From positions 1,724,001-1,788,000 of the forward strand of contig JADKHO010000001.1 of assembly GCA_016721765.1 (NCBI GenBank): DNA of 64,000 nucleotides, read 5' to 3'. The DNA is from Bacteroidota bacterium. GTDB taxonomy: Bacteria > Bacteroidota > Bacteroidia > UBA4408. Within the stretch, counting starts at the first letter, position 1; each line of letters opens with the position of its first letter. Positions 27,478 through 36,551 of this stretch are shown here, piece by piece. The position numbers and the translations under genes were made by a program. A model generated the notes under the pieces. The model saw only the letters and a program-made list of their open reading frames with translations, did not search any database and had not been told where the DNA came from.

Positions 27478-30396
27478 ATGAAAAATTTTGTAGTAAAATC
27501 TATTTTACTCTTTTATTTTCTGCTTGGAATAGGCCTTGTATCAGCCTCTTCTCAAACTCCCTTTTTTAAAAAGATATACCTTAATAAAGAGAATACAAAT
27601 TTAAAAATCAATACCATTTATAAGGATACCAAAGGATTGCTTTGGTTTGGTACCACCGAAGGAGTTTACGCATTTGATGGCCTTGAATCTACGCCTTACC
27701 TAATCGATATTAAGCATTTCGACAACAATGTTTCGGCTATCTATATGGATGTATCCGGCACTATTTGGGTGGGATTCAAAAACGGAAGAATCGCAACTGT
27801 ACGCGACCGTGAATTAAAATTAATTATAACAGATAGTCCTTTTCCTAAAAATCCTATTACCGGAATTGCAGAGGATTCTGCTCATAATGTTTGGTTCAGT
27901 ACAGCCGGTGAAGGAGTGTTTTATTACAACAATAATCAGCTGCATCATATCGGAGCTAAGGATGGATTGAACAATGACTATGCTTATTGTGTAACCTACT
28001 GCAGCGATACAAAAATATATGTAGGAACGGATGATGGAATTGCAGTATGTACCCTTCAAAACGAAAAAGTTTCTATCGCTCGCCTCGATTCCCGCAACGG
28101 ACTCACCGATAAAATTGTGCGCAATATAACCGACGACAACAGTGGGTTTTTATGGATTGGGATGCAGGACAGGGGTATTTGTAAATATAGCTTAAGCAAT
28201 GGCACGTTTACAGTTCCCAAGCAATTTGAAAATTGGAGTTTGGGTCAAATTAATGCACTTTCTAAAGAGAAATCGGGTTGGTGGATTGCAACAGATGAGA
28301 GCGGGATTATTTTTTACGACGAGAAACCCAATTCGTTTTTAAAGATTTATAAAAAGTTCAACAACCTAGATTTTGTGCGCGTAAGCAATGTATGTGCCGA
28401 CAATGAAAACAACGTGTGGATGATTGCTAACTCTACCATTTATCAAAGCATGGGAAATCATGTTATGATGTTGGATAAAATAAAGAATCTCAAAATAACT
28501 TATGTGCACAGCATTCTTTGTGATAAAAAGAACAAACTCTGGTTTACTCCGGATCAGGAATTGGTTGCTATTAATTTAAACGATACCGTTTTTTCACAGT
28601 ACAAAAAAATTAGCATTACACCTCCTTCTCAACTTATTGATATTGTTTCTTTATTTGAAGACAGAGAGGGATATATTTGGGTGGGAACAATGGGGAAGGG
28701 GCTATTCAGGGTGAATCCCAATTCAGGAGCGGTGCAAAAAATTACAGGAAATGCACAACTTAATTCGGCAAGTGTTATTGCTATTGGAGGATATCAAAAA
28801 AACATTTGGTTGGCAACATTGAGCGGCTTAATTAAAATGGAATTGCCCCGAAATATAAATACTGATAATTTGGAAGTTGTATTTAAAAACTACAGCGGAC
28901 AAAATGTAATCAACAATGATTATGTGTATTCCATTTTTGTAGACTCAAAAAAGCGGGTTTGGTTTGGTACCGATGGTAAGGGGATTTCTTGTTTAGAGGG
29001 TGAAAACTTCACCAATTACAATGCAAAATCAGGATTAAAGAGCGATGTAATTTATTCTATTACCGAGGATGAAAAGGGTAACATTTGGTTTAGTACTTTG
29101 AATGCAGGTATTTACAAGTTTGATGGAAAAACGTTTGTAAATTATTCGATTAAAAACGGCATCCGAAACCTTGGGATCAGCAGTATTATTTCGGATGGTC
29201 GTGGCAGTATTATTATAATGCACAAGCAGGGAATTGATGTGTTGGATACCAAAACAGGAAAGTTTTTTTATTATGGAAGTGAAGTTGGTTTATCGGACAT
29301 TAATTCTGATTTAAATTCTATCACAAAAGATAAAGATGGAAACATTTGGTTGGGAACTGAACTGGGAATAATTCGTTTTTATAACGATGCCAATCACTAC
29401 ACCAATAAACCTAAAACTATTTTAAATAAACCCTTGTTGTTTACCGATGAGGAAACCAATACCAATTTGCCCTTATTTCAAGCGGATCAAAACAATATAT
29501 CTTTCGATTTTTTTAGTGTGTGGTATACCAATCCGGATAGAATCCGCTATCAGTACATGCTTCAGGGATACACACACCAATGGATAAATACAAAAGACAG
29601 AAAGTTGATATTCCCTAACCTTATTCCGGGAAAGTATGTTTTTAAGGTGCGTTCCTCTATAAACAATAATTTTAAAAATGCCTCGGAAGCGAGTTTTAGT
29701 TTTACAATAAAGCGTCCATGGTACCAGCAGTGGTGGTTTAGAATTGTTTTTATTATTGCTTTGATTTTGGTATCGGCAGTGATTTTAAGAGTGCGATTTG
29801 AGCGGGTGCGTAACCTCGAGCGATTGGAAAAAGAAAAAATTGGGTTTCAATTTGAGACTTTGAAAAATCAGGTGAATCCACATTTTTTGTTTAATAGTTT
29901 TAATACCTTGATAGCCATTATCGAAGAGGATAAGGAAGTTGCAATTGAGTATGTTGAAAAGCTCTCGGATTTCTTTCGTAACATTGTTACGTATCGGGAT
30001 AAGGATACAATTTCTTTGCGGAAGGAATTAGAGTTAGCCTCCACCTATTTCTTTTTACAGAAGAAAAGATACGGAAGAAACTTTACACTCAAAATCGATG
30101 TAAATGAAGAGAGCATGGATTCAAAGGTTCCACCCCTAGTTTTGCAACTCCTGCTTGAAAATGCCGTAAAACATAACGCAGTATCAGCTGAAACACCATT
30201 GAATGTCAGTATTTATTCAGACTCTACCTCATCACGCTTATATGTTAAAAATAAAATCAACAAACGTAGAACTCAAGAACCGGGCACGGGCACCGGTTTA
30301 CTTAATATTGTGAACCGTTACAAATTATTGAGCAAGGAAGAAGTTACCATTGAAAATAATTTAGATGAATTTATAGTATCCATACCTTTAATTTAA
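27478..30396 (+). CDS. Sensor histidine kinase with two beta-propellers (LytS-like His_kinase type)
   Basis: 972 residues. The signal sequence is at 1-25. About fourteen 'two-component regulator propeller' repeats follow (pattern I-x-x-D-x-x-G-x-I-W-F/V-G-T-x-x-x-G-I/L) to about residue 640. A Y_Y_Y domain follows (about 665-745, ending FTIKRPWYQQWWF), then a membrane segment (about 755-775). The cytosolic His_kinase domain has the phosphoacceptor His802 in the NPHFLFNSFN motif and the ATP-binding LLENAVKHN box. It lacks the fused regulator and AraC domains of hybrid (HTCS) systems. The propellers should sit in the periplasm and sense an unknown signal. It is followed by its LytTR partner 5 bp downstream. 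Confidence 0.92.
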   Translation: MKNFVVKSILLFYFLLGIGLVSASSQTPFFKKIYLNKENTNLKINTIYKDTKGLLWFGTTEGVYAFDGLESTPYLIDIKHFDNNVSAIYMDVSGTIWVGFKNGRIATVRDRELKLIITDSPFPKNPITGIAEDSAHNVWFSTAGEGVFYYNNNQLHHIGAKDGLNNDYAYCVTYCSDTKIYVGTDDGIAVCTLQNEKVSIARLDSRNGLTDKIVRNITDDNSGFLWIGMQDRGICKYSLSNGTFTVPKQFENWSLGQINALSKEKSGWWIATDESGIIFYDEKPNSFLKIYKKFNNLDFVRVSNVCADNENNVWMIANSTIYQSMGNHVMMLDKIKNLKITYVHSILCDKKNKLWFTPDQELVAINLNDTVFSQYKKISITPPSQLIDIVSLFEDREGYIWVGTMGKGLFRVNPNSGAVQKITGNAQLNSASVIAIGGYQKNIWLATLSGLIKMELPRNINTDNLEVVFKNYSGQNVINNDYVYSIFVDSKKRVWFGTDGKGISCLEGENFTNYNAKSGLKSDVIYSITEDEKGNIWFSTLNAGIYKFDGKTFVNYSIKNGIRNLGISSIISDGRGSIIIMHKQGIDVLDTKTGKFFYYGSEVGLSDINSDLNSITKDKDGNIWLGTELGIIRFYNDANHYTNKPKTILNKPLLFTDEETNTNLPLFQADQNNISFDFFSVWYTNPDRIRYQYMLQGYTHQWINTKDRKLIFPNLIPGKYVFKVRSSINNNFKNASEASFSFTIKRPWYQQWWFRIVFIIALILVSAVILRVRFERVRNLERLEKEKIGFQFETLKNQVNPHFLFNSFNTLIAIIEEDKEVAIEYVEKLSDFFRNIVTYRDKDTISLRKELELASTYFFLQKKRYGRNFTLKIDVNEESMDSKVPPLVLQLLLENAVKHNAVSAETPLNVSIYSDSTSSRLYVKNKINKRRTQEPGTGTGLLNIVNRYKLLSKEEVTIENNLDEFIVSIPLI

Positions 30397-30401
30397 ATAA
30401 C

Positions 30402-31166
30402 ATGAATGTACTACTGATTGAAGACGAAGAACCGGCATCTACCCGTTTAAAAAAATTATTGAACGCCGTGCATCCCGAAATCCAAATTTTAGAAACCATA
30501 GTGAGTGTAAAATCGGCTATTGAATGGCTCTCGCAGCATCATCAACCCGATTTAATAATAATGGACATACAATTATCGGATGGGGTGAGTTTTGATATTT
30601 TTAATGAAGTGGAAATAAAATGTCCGGTAATATTTACCACAGCATACGACCAATATGCCTTGCAAGCATTTAAAGTGAATAGCGTGGATTACCTGCTCAA
30701 GCCGGTAAAAAGCGAAGAGTTGAAAAGTGCATTGGATAAATATCAAAAACTTTTCACTGAAAAAAAATCAACCGAAATTGATTATTCGGTGCTGCTTAGC
30801 GCTTTGAATAAAAACAAAGGTGAGTTTCAAAAACGCATTGTAATTCGCTACGGTGAAATTATTAAAACGGTTGAAATTGCTGATATTGCCTACTTCTACA
30901 CGGAATCAAAAATTAACTTTTTGTACACCTTCAAAAACCAACGCTTCTCTGTTGACCATAATTTGGATGAGTTAGAACAAATATTAAATCCAAAGGAATA
31001 TTTTCGAATTAACCGACAATTTATCGTCAACATAAAAGCGATAGATAAAATGGTTACCGTTTCTAAATCTCGCGTTAAGCTAACCCTTAACCCACCTTGC
31101 GAAATAGAAACGATTGTGAGTACAGAGCGCTCTTCTTATTTTAAAGATTGGCTTACAGGGCAATAA
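30402..31166 (+). CDS. LytTR family response regulator
   Basis: 254 residues. A receiver domain (1-120) carries the acidic pair E7-D8, the phosphoacceptor Asp55 in IIMDIQLSDG, and the Thr/Lys switch residues (FTTAYD and LLKPVKSEEL). A LytTR DNA-binding domain (about 145-252) has the FYTESKINFLYT and FFRINRQFIVN-type segments. On phosphorylation by the kinase encoded directly upstream it should bind direct repeats in target promoters. The gene is last in the pccB, yceI, kinase, regulator run; the next gene is convergent with a 3-bp gap, so there is little room for a terminator. Confidence 0.93.
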   Translation: MNVLLIEDEEPASTRLKKLLNAVHPEIQILETIVSVKSAIEWLSQHHQPDLIIMDIQLSDGVSFDIFNEVEIKCPVIFTTAYDQYALQAFKVNSVDYLLKPVKSEELKSALDKYQKLFTEKKSTEIDYSVLLSALNKNKGEFQKRIVIRYGEIIKTVEIADIAYFYTESKINFLYTFKNQRFSVDHNLDELEQILNPKEYFRINRQFIVNIKAIDKMVTVSKSRVKLTLNPPCEIETIVSTERSSYFKDWLTGQ

Positions 31167-31169
31167 GTA

Positions 31170-32474
31170 CTAAGCGTGCCCATTTTTTTTCGGAATGCGC
31201 ATCAGCAATAATAGGCCAATAACAAAAAACACAATTAGCATAATGATTGGCTTTCGCATGCTGGTGCTCATTTCGTTAATGATACCAAAAGTGGCCATTC
31301 CTAATACAATGCATACTTTTTCGGTCACATCATAAAAGCTGAAATAGCTGGCATGGTCCTCTGTTTCGGGAAGCATTTTACTGTAAGTAGAGCGTGAGAG
31401 CGACTGAATGCCACCCATCACCAGCCCAACAAATCCAGCCACTATAAAAAAATCGGTAGGCGTATAGCAGAAAAAATAGGTTCCAACACAAGCGCCAATC
31501 CACACACACACCGCCACCATTAAAGTGTTGATATTTCCAATTTTTCGGGAAACGAACGAAAACAAATAGGCACCAAACAAGGCCACAAATTGGATGATGA
31601 GAATGGTGGTAATGAGTTGGCCGGTTTCCATTTTAATTTCGGCTGCACCAAATAATGTAGCAACTAGCATTACCGTTTGAACACCCATGTTGTATACAAA
31701 AAATGCGATGAGAAATCTTTTCAGCACAATGTTATGTTTCATATCTGCCCACACTTTTTTTAATTCTTGATAGCCTTTGAAAAAATAATTATCGTTTGCT
31801 TTTTTAGGATGCGTTCTGCCGGGTAAATAATAAAAAGGTATCTGAGCAAAGCCTACCCACCAAATGCCCACGGTAAGAAATGAAATACGTGTGGCCATAC
31901 CTGCATCGGCAATGCCAAACCAATCGGGTTTTTGCACCAGCATTAAATTAAAAATAAGCAATATCGAACTTCCCACATAGCCCATCGCAAAGCCTCTTGC
32001 ACTCACTTTATCCTGATCCTTGGGTTCAGCTATTTCGGGTAAAAAGGCATTGTAAAAAACCAAACTACCCCAAAAACCAATACAGGCAAAAACCACTAAA
32101 ATAATTCCTAATCCAAGATGGTCGCGGGTAAAAAAATACATGAGGCTGCAGGAGATGGCACCGAGGTAACAAAAAAACTGCATAAATCTTTTTTTACTTC
32201 CGCCATAATCGGCAATTCCTGAGAGTAATGGAATTACAGCCGCTACCACCAAATTAGCAAAGGCTAAGGAATAATCATAGAGGGTGGTGTTCTTAAATTG
32301 CATTCCTAAAAAAGTAACAACATCGCTTATTTCTTTTCCATCTACATCTTTGGTTACGGTTACTGCTTTGTAATAAATTGGCAGAATAGTAGCCGTAATA
32401 ACCAAGTTATACACCGAATTGGCCCAGTCATAAAATGTCCAGGCGGTGATTACTTTTTTATTTCCTTTTTCCAT
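31170..32474 (-). CDS. MFS transporter of the UMF1 (Atg22-like) family
   Basis: 434 residues with about 12 membrane segments. The N-terminus VITAWTFYDWANSVYNLVITATILPIYY is the diagnostic start of the UMF1/Atg22 branch of the major facilitator superfamily, and GGIQSLSRSTYSKMLPETE is the family motif between helices 10 and 11. Yeast Atg22 exports amino acids from the vacuole; the substrate of bacterial UMF1 proteins is unknown. It is 22 bp downstream of the enoyl-CoA hydratase gene on the same strand. It ends 3 bp from the convergent LytTR gene. Confidence 0.9.
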   Translation of the reverse strand: MEKGNKKVITAWTFYDWANSVYNLVITATILPIYYKAVTVTKDVDGKEISDVVTFLGMQFKNTTLYDYSLAFANLVVAAVIPLLSGIADYGGSKKRFMQFFCYLGAISCSLMYFFTRDHLGLGIILVVFACIGFWGSLVFYNAFLPEIAEPKDQDKVSARGFAMGYVGSSILLIFNLMLVQKPDWFGIADAGMATRISFLTVGIWWVGFAQIPFYYLPGRTHPKKANDNYFFKGYQELKKVWADMKHNIVLKRFLIAFFVYNMGVQTVMLVATLFGAAEIKMETGQLITTILIIQFVALFGAYLFSFVSRKIGNINTLMVAVCVWIGACVGTYFFCYTPTDFFIVAGFVGLVMGGIQSLSRSTYSKMLPETEDHASYFSFYDVTEKVCIVLGMATFGIINEMSTSMRKPIIMLIVFFVIGLLLLMRIPKKNGHA

Positions 32475-32496
32475 GAGAAGTGATTAGGGGTTTAAT

Positions 32497-33293
32497 TTAC
32501 TCGCCTTTAAAAATGGGTTTTCTTTTTTCTAAAAAGGCACTCACGCCTTCCTTGTAATCTGCGGTGGAGGCAGCAACTACTTGTTCTTTGCCTTCGGCAG
32601 TTAGTTGTTGAGTTAAGTTATTTGTCATGGATTGGTTGAGCAATCTTTTGGTAAGTCCCAATCCTACAGTGGGCATCGCAGCAAGTGTTGTGGCTAATGT
32701 CATTGCTTCTATTTGCAGATTTGCATCGTCACATACTTTATAAATCATGCCCATTTTCTCGGCTTCTGCAGCAGGCACTTTATCGCCTAGCATCATGAGT
32801 GCGCTGGCTTTTCCAAAACCAATTAAGCGTGGTAAGAAAAAGGTCCCTCCACTATCCGGGATGAGTGCTATTTTACTAAAAGCTTGTAAGAAGGAAGCAC
32901 TGTTTGCTGCAATAACCACATCGCAGGAAAGTGCAATATTTGCTCCTGCACCGGCTGCCACGCCATTCACTGCGCAAACAATGGGTTTTTCGATGCTTCT
33001 GATTTTTTGGATGATAGGATTATAATGTTCTTCTACAATATTTTTAATGCCAGGTCCACTTGGGTCGATGGCTTCGCTCAAATCCTGACCGGCGCAAAAT
33101 GCTTTGCCTTCGCCGGTGATTAAAATTCCTCTGATATTTTTATCTAAGGCCGCTGCATCGAGTGCAGCTTGCAAACTCAAAGCCATCCCGCGATTAAAGC
33201 TGTTGAATTTATCCGGACGGTTTAAGGTGATTTTTAATAGAATCTTATTTGGCGTTTTAGTTAGTGGTGAATGGCCCCGGGGATATCAGACAT
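32497..33293 (-). CDS. paaG: Enoyl-CoA hydratase/isomerase (PaaG-like), 5' end apparently frameshifted
   Basis: The uninterrupted frame from ATG at 33186 gives 229 residues, shorter than the usual 260. The same frame continues upstream without a start codon and encodes KILLKITLNRPDKFNSFNRG, the typical N-terminus of this family. A good start (ATG at 33291-33293, MSDIPG) lies in another frame. One base missing in the CCCCGGGG run at 33275-33282 would join the two parts into a 265-residue protein. The crotonase fold is otherwise intact: oxyanion-hole motifs GEGKAFCAGQDLSE and NGVAAGAGANIALSCDV. The family includes 2-(1,2-epoxy-1,2-dihydrophenyl)acetyl-CoA isomerase. No other paa genes are near, so the substrate is uncertain. 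It is upstream of the MFS gene by 22 bp. Confidence 0.82.
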
Positions 33294-33380
33294 AAACAAA
33301 ATCTTGATTTTGCTTTCAAAGATATACTTTTGAATAAATTGTTTAGAAATAAATATCTTGGAAAGAACTACCCCAATTTT

Positions 33381-33414
33381 CCTTGTGCACTTTGTGTGTT
33401 CCTTGTGCACTTTG
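33381..33414. repeat. Direct repeat CCTTGTGCACTTTG
   Basis: The 14-bp phrase CCTTGTGCACTTTG occurs exactly twice, at 33381-33394 and 33401-33414 (period 20 bp), in the gap between the T9SS cargo gene and the enoyl-CoA hydratase gene. It resembles the short G/T-rich phrase repeats seen elsewhere in this window. Confidence 0.6.
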
Positions 33415-33441
33415 AGGTAAAATAATGAGTTATTTATAAAA

Positions 33442-34842
33442 TTAATTAACCAAAAATTTCTTGGTTGTACGCTTTGAAGTGCTTGTAAATTCTAGAAAAT
33501 AAATTCCATTTGAGATTTTCTCCAAAGTAAAACTCATCCTAAAATAGCCGGCCGTTTTGTTTTCTGTTTCTTGAAATACCATTTGCCCAAGCGCATTGTG
33601 AACCTTTATAGTTATGGGTTCATCTATGCTGGAAAAATAAATAAGGTTAAAATTACCATCATTGGGATTCGGAAAAAGTGTAAACGAATTTTCATCCGGT
33701 ATGGCATCGGGGTGGAGGAGTTTTTTGTAAGAAATGTATACTTTGTACTCGCTATTGTCGCCCATCGAATTATCATGTTGCGTTTCAATATAATAATTGA
33801 AACCGGCTGAATCATATTTATATAATAGATAACCACCGCCACCACCAGAATGAAGAAAATACTTATAGATTAGTTGATTTTGTGAATTGTAATTGAAATA
33901 GCTGGAATCCCCATGATACCAGATACTATCTTCTTCATCATATTGATAGCTTAAATTATAAACTAAATTTCTTTCTGAATCAAAAATAAAGACTCTCCTT
34001 GATTCGAAGGGCACCTCTATTTTAGTCCTGTAATGGAGCGAATCATGGAAATAATTAGTAGATGGATATACAAAAAAGGTTTGGTTTAAAGTGTCAAGTA
34101 ATGATAAAACAGTATGCTCTAAATAGGCAGTTGAATCATAGAAGTATTCGGTTTTCTTGTTAGTTATACTAACATTGGCAACGTTTTTTTTAAATATTGT
34201 TTTTAAAGAATCATTAGGATAATATTCAAATGCAGTCGTTTCATATAAGCTATATGATAAATCCTGCTTTAGCTGCTCGTAAATTATTTCTGTTTTTTTA
34301 CCCTCAGAATCATAAGCTATTCGTTGCCTTCCACCATACTTAATAATTCCATTGCTGGTGTAATTATATTCCTGAATTGATTGTAACCCATTTGGCGTAT
34401 ATTGATAAAAATAATTATCAAAGTTTGATGTAGTTGGTGTGTCAATTATTGAATTTGATGAATAGTGAAAGCTTCCACGAGAATGTTTAATTAATCTATC
34501 GAGGGTATCATAGTAATACAGTTCTTCGTAATTCTTTCTCAGTTTATTTAGATTAAAGTTGATGTTGGCTGATGAAAGTATTTTCTTAGTTGGCGAATAT
34601 TTATTAGTTGTAATGTCATAGGTAGGATTGTCTGAATAAAATATATAGGATGAAATTAAGAGTCCATTCAAATCGAATGAATCAATGGTTGTATAATGGT
34701 TGTATGAAGTTGGGGCGTTTATCCAATCATAATAAACCTTTGTGACAACCGAATCAATCATATACCCACTCGAAACACCTTGGCTCCGGGCGGAACTTAA
34801 AATCAAAGAAAAAAGAAAAAAGCAGAAGTAAATTCTTTTCAT
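33442..34842 (-). CDS. T9SS-sorted surface protein with YD-like repeats
   Basis: 466 residues from ATG at 34842 (MKRIYFCFF). The frame opens at 34896, but the signal peptide begins here and cleaves near SARSQG. The middle is rich in Tyr, Asn and Asp, with irregular YD-like units such as YYDTLDRLIKH, YDSEGKKTEIIYEQ and FNYNSQNQLIYKYF, which suggest stacked beta-hairpins as in Rhs-type proteins. The C-terminal 80 residues start with LFPNPNDGNFNL and end in TKKFLVN, which is the type A sorting domain. The protein is therefore predicted to be exported by SprA-dependent T9SS. Its function is unknown. It is monocistronic and flanked on both sides by phrase repeats. Confidence 0.82.
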   Translation of the reverse strand: MKRIYFCFFLFSLILSSARSQGVSSGYMIDSVVTKVYYDWINAPTSYNHYTTIDSFDLNGLLISSYIFYSDNPTYDITTNKYSPTKKILSSANINFNLNKLRKNYEELYYYDTLDRLIKHSRGSFHYSSNSIIDTPTTSNFDNYFYQYTPNGLQSIQEYNYTSNGIIKYGGRQRIAYDSEGKKTEIIYEQLKQDLSYSLYETTAFEYYPNDSLKTIFKKNVANVSITNKKTEYFYDSTAYLEHTVLSLLDTLNQTFFVYPSTNYFHDSLHYRTKIEVPFESRRVFIFDSERNLVYNLSYQYDEEDSIWYHGDSSYFNYNSQNQLIYKYFLHSGGGGGYLLYKYDSAGFNYYIETQHDNSMGDNSEYKVYISYKKLLHPDAIPDENSFTLFPNPNDGNFNLIYFSSIDEPITIKVHNALGQMVFQETENKTAGYFRMSFTLEKISNGIYFLEFTSTSKRTTKKFLVN

Positions 34843-34983
34843 GCTGTTAGCTACTTTCAAAGGTACTAATTTATTGATTTGTAGTTGGACTTTCATAAAA
34901 ACCTTGTTTTGCGTTTTTATGGGATACTTTTTATTTAATGAAACAACACAAGAAAGGCACTGTGTTTACAATAAAAAAACGAT

Positions 34984-35024
34984 TGTGCCCTTTGTGCAAC
35001 CTTTGTGTCCTTTGTGGTTAAAAA
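34984..35024. repeat. CCTTTGTG phrase repeat
   Basis: CCTTTGTG occurs at 34989-34996, 35000-35007 and 35009-35016, followed by GTTAAAAATTTAG. It sits between the T9SS cargo gene and the Bax-inhibitor gene. From general knowledge this phrase pattern is frequent between genes in Bacteroidota; its origin is unclear. Confidence 0.55.
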
Positions 35025-35051
35025 TTTAGCTAATCAAAGTTATAAGCAACA

Positions 35052-35085
35052 AAAAAGGCTGCCACACTAACGCAACAGCCTTTTT
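35052..35085. terminator. Terminator of the Bax-inhibitor-like gene (bidirectional)
   Basis: AAAAAGGCTG (35052-35061) pairs with CAGCCTTTTT (35076-35085) across a 14-nt loop, 20 bp from the stop codon of the reverse-strand gene. A and T runs flank both arms, so it can work in both directions. Confidence 0.75.
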
Positions 35086-35104
35086 AATTTTATAAAATTA
35101 GAGC

Positions 35105-35823
35105 TTATCTTCTATCTCCAAAAATACGCAAGAGCGAAAGGAAAAGATTTATAAAATCAAGGTACAAATTTAAAGCGCCCATAATCACTAATTTTTTAGT
35201 GGATTCAGCACCGTATTCAGCACCTTCGCCAATGCGTTTTAGTTTTTGAACATCGTATGCAGTAAGCCCTGTAAATACTATTACACCAATAAAGCTAATG
35301 ATATAACTCATGGTGCTGCTTTGCATAAAGAAGTTAATCAAACTTGCTACAACAATACCTATTAGAGCCATCATTAAAATGTTGCCCATTCGCGTTAAAT
35401 CGGTTGATGTAGTATATCCCATAACTGCCATCACTCCAAACATTACTGCTGCCGAAGCAAAAGTGGTATAAATAGAAGTGGCTGTGTAAGCCAAGAGCAC
35501 AAAGCTCAAACTAATTCCCATTATCGTGGCGAACGCTAAAAACAAAGTAAGCACTACCGAATAAGAGAATCGATTCATACCTGCGCCAATCAAAAGCACA
35601 AAAATTAAAGGAGCAAACATTACTACATATCCTAAAATTGTAAGTCCTTTTTCATTTGCAAGAGTGCTCATAAGCGACATGTCGCTTGCAAAATAATACG
35701 CTGCAACTGTGGTAATGGCTAATCCTGCAAACATCCATGAAAAACATTTGCCATAAATGATTTCACCATGCTTCCCGATTGAGAAGTGTTTTGTTGCGCA
35801 AAATTAAAATTGTTGTTTTCCAT
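35105..35823 (-). CDS. Bax inhibitor-1 / YccA family membrane protein, 5' end apparently frameshifted
   Basis: The open frame from ATG at 35734 gives 209 residues with seven membrane segments and the family end (TGLTAYDVQKLKRIGEG followed by LNLYLDFINLFLSLLRIFGDRR). That start lies inside the first conserved helix. Upstream, ATG at 35821-35823 opens MENNNFNFAQQNTSQSGSM..., which runs into a stop in the other frame. Adding one T to the T5 run (A5 at 35740-35744 on the forward strand) gives ...MANVFSWMFAGLAITT, a perfect family N-terminus of 239 residues in total. BI-1/YccA proteins are calcium-leak-type or protease-associated inner-membrane proteins. It is 25 bp downstream of folE on the same strand. 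Confidence 0.85.
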
Positions 35824-35848
35824 TTTTATTGATTTTGGTTTTTGTTTT

Positions 35849-36448
35849 TTATGTTAAACTGGATGTAATTAATTTCATAAACTCAGAACGGGTGCGGGCT
35901 TCCAGAAACTCACCGGTAAATGCTGAAGTGGTGGTAATGGAATTTTGCTTTTGAATTCCGCGCATTTGCATACAAAGGTGCGAACATTCTATTACAACTG
36001 CAACACCCTTTGGTTTCAAAGTATCCTGAATGCAATCCCTTATTTCGGTTGTTAATCGTTCTTGAACCTGTAGTCTGCGTGCAAAAGCATCCACTACACG
36101 CGGTAATTTACTTAAACCTACAATGTGTCCGCTAGGAATGTAGGCGATATGTGCTTTGCCAAAAAATGGTAAAAGATGGTGTTCGCACATGCTGTACACT
36201 TCAATGTCTTTTACCAACACCATTTGGTCATAAGGCTCTGCAAACATGGCTGAGCGCAATATTTCTTCCGGATTTTGCTCGTATCCTTGTGTGAGGTATT
36301 GCATTGCTTTTGCCACTCTTTCGGGTGTTTTAAGCAAGCCTTCACGATTGGGATTTTCACCAATTTCGGAAAGTACCAACTTATAGCTGCTAGCTAGGCT
36401 GCTGGTTGTTTTTTCATCGTATGTTTCAATCTTTTTGTATCCTGCCAT
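35849..36448 (-). CDS. folE: GTP cyclohydrolase I
   Basis: 199 residues from ATG at 36448 (MAGYKKIE). The frame opens further upstream but this start matches the family. The core is complete: ENPNREGLLKTPERVAKAM, the zinc and active-site segment MCEHHLLPFFGKAHIAYIP, the RLQVQERLT motif, and the second zinc Cys in the ECSHLCMQMRG segment. It makes dihydroneopterin triphosphate from GTP, the entry point to folate and queuosine synthesis. queD, whose product uses that compound in queuosine synthesis, is 103 bp upstream on the same strand, which fits a shared pterin pathway. Confidence 0.96.
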   Translation of the reverse strand: MAGYKKIETYDEKTTSSLASSYKLVLSEIGENPNREGLLKTPERVAKAMQYLTQGYEQNPEEILRSAMFAEPYDQMVLVKDIEVYSMCEHHLLPFFGKAHIAYIPSGHIVGLSKLPRVVDAFARRLQVQERLTTEIRDCIQDTLKPKGVAVVIECSHLCMQMRGIQKQNSITTTSAFTGEFLEARTRSEFMKLITSSLT

Positions 36449-36551
36449 GTTCGTTTTTGTTTCGTTTGTCTTATCCAACCAACGAAACACGAATTTGTTT
36501 TTGTTGTTTAGTCAAGGCTAAAAATCGCATGTGTCGTATCGCTTGCAAATC

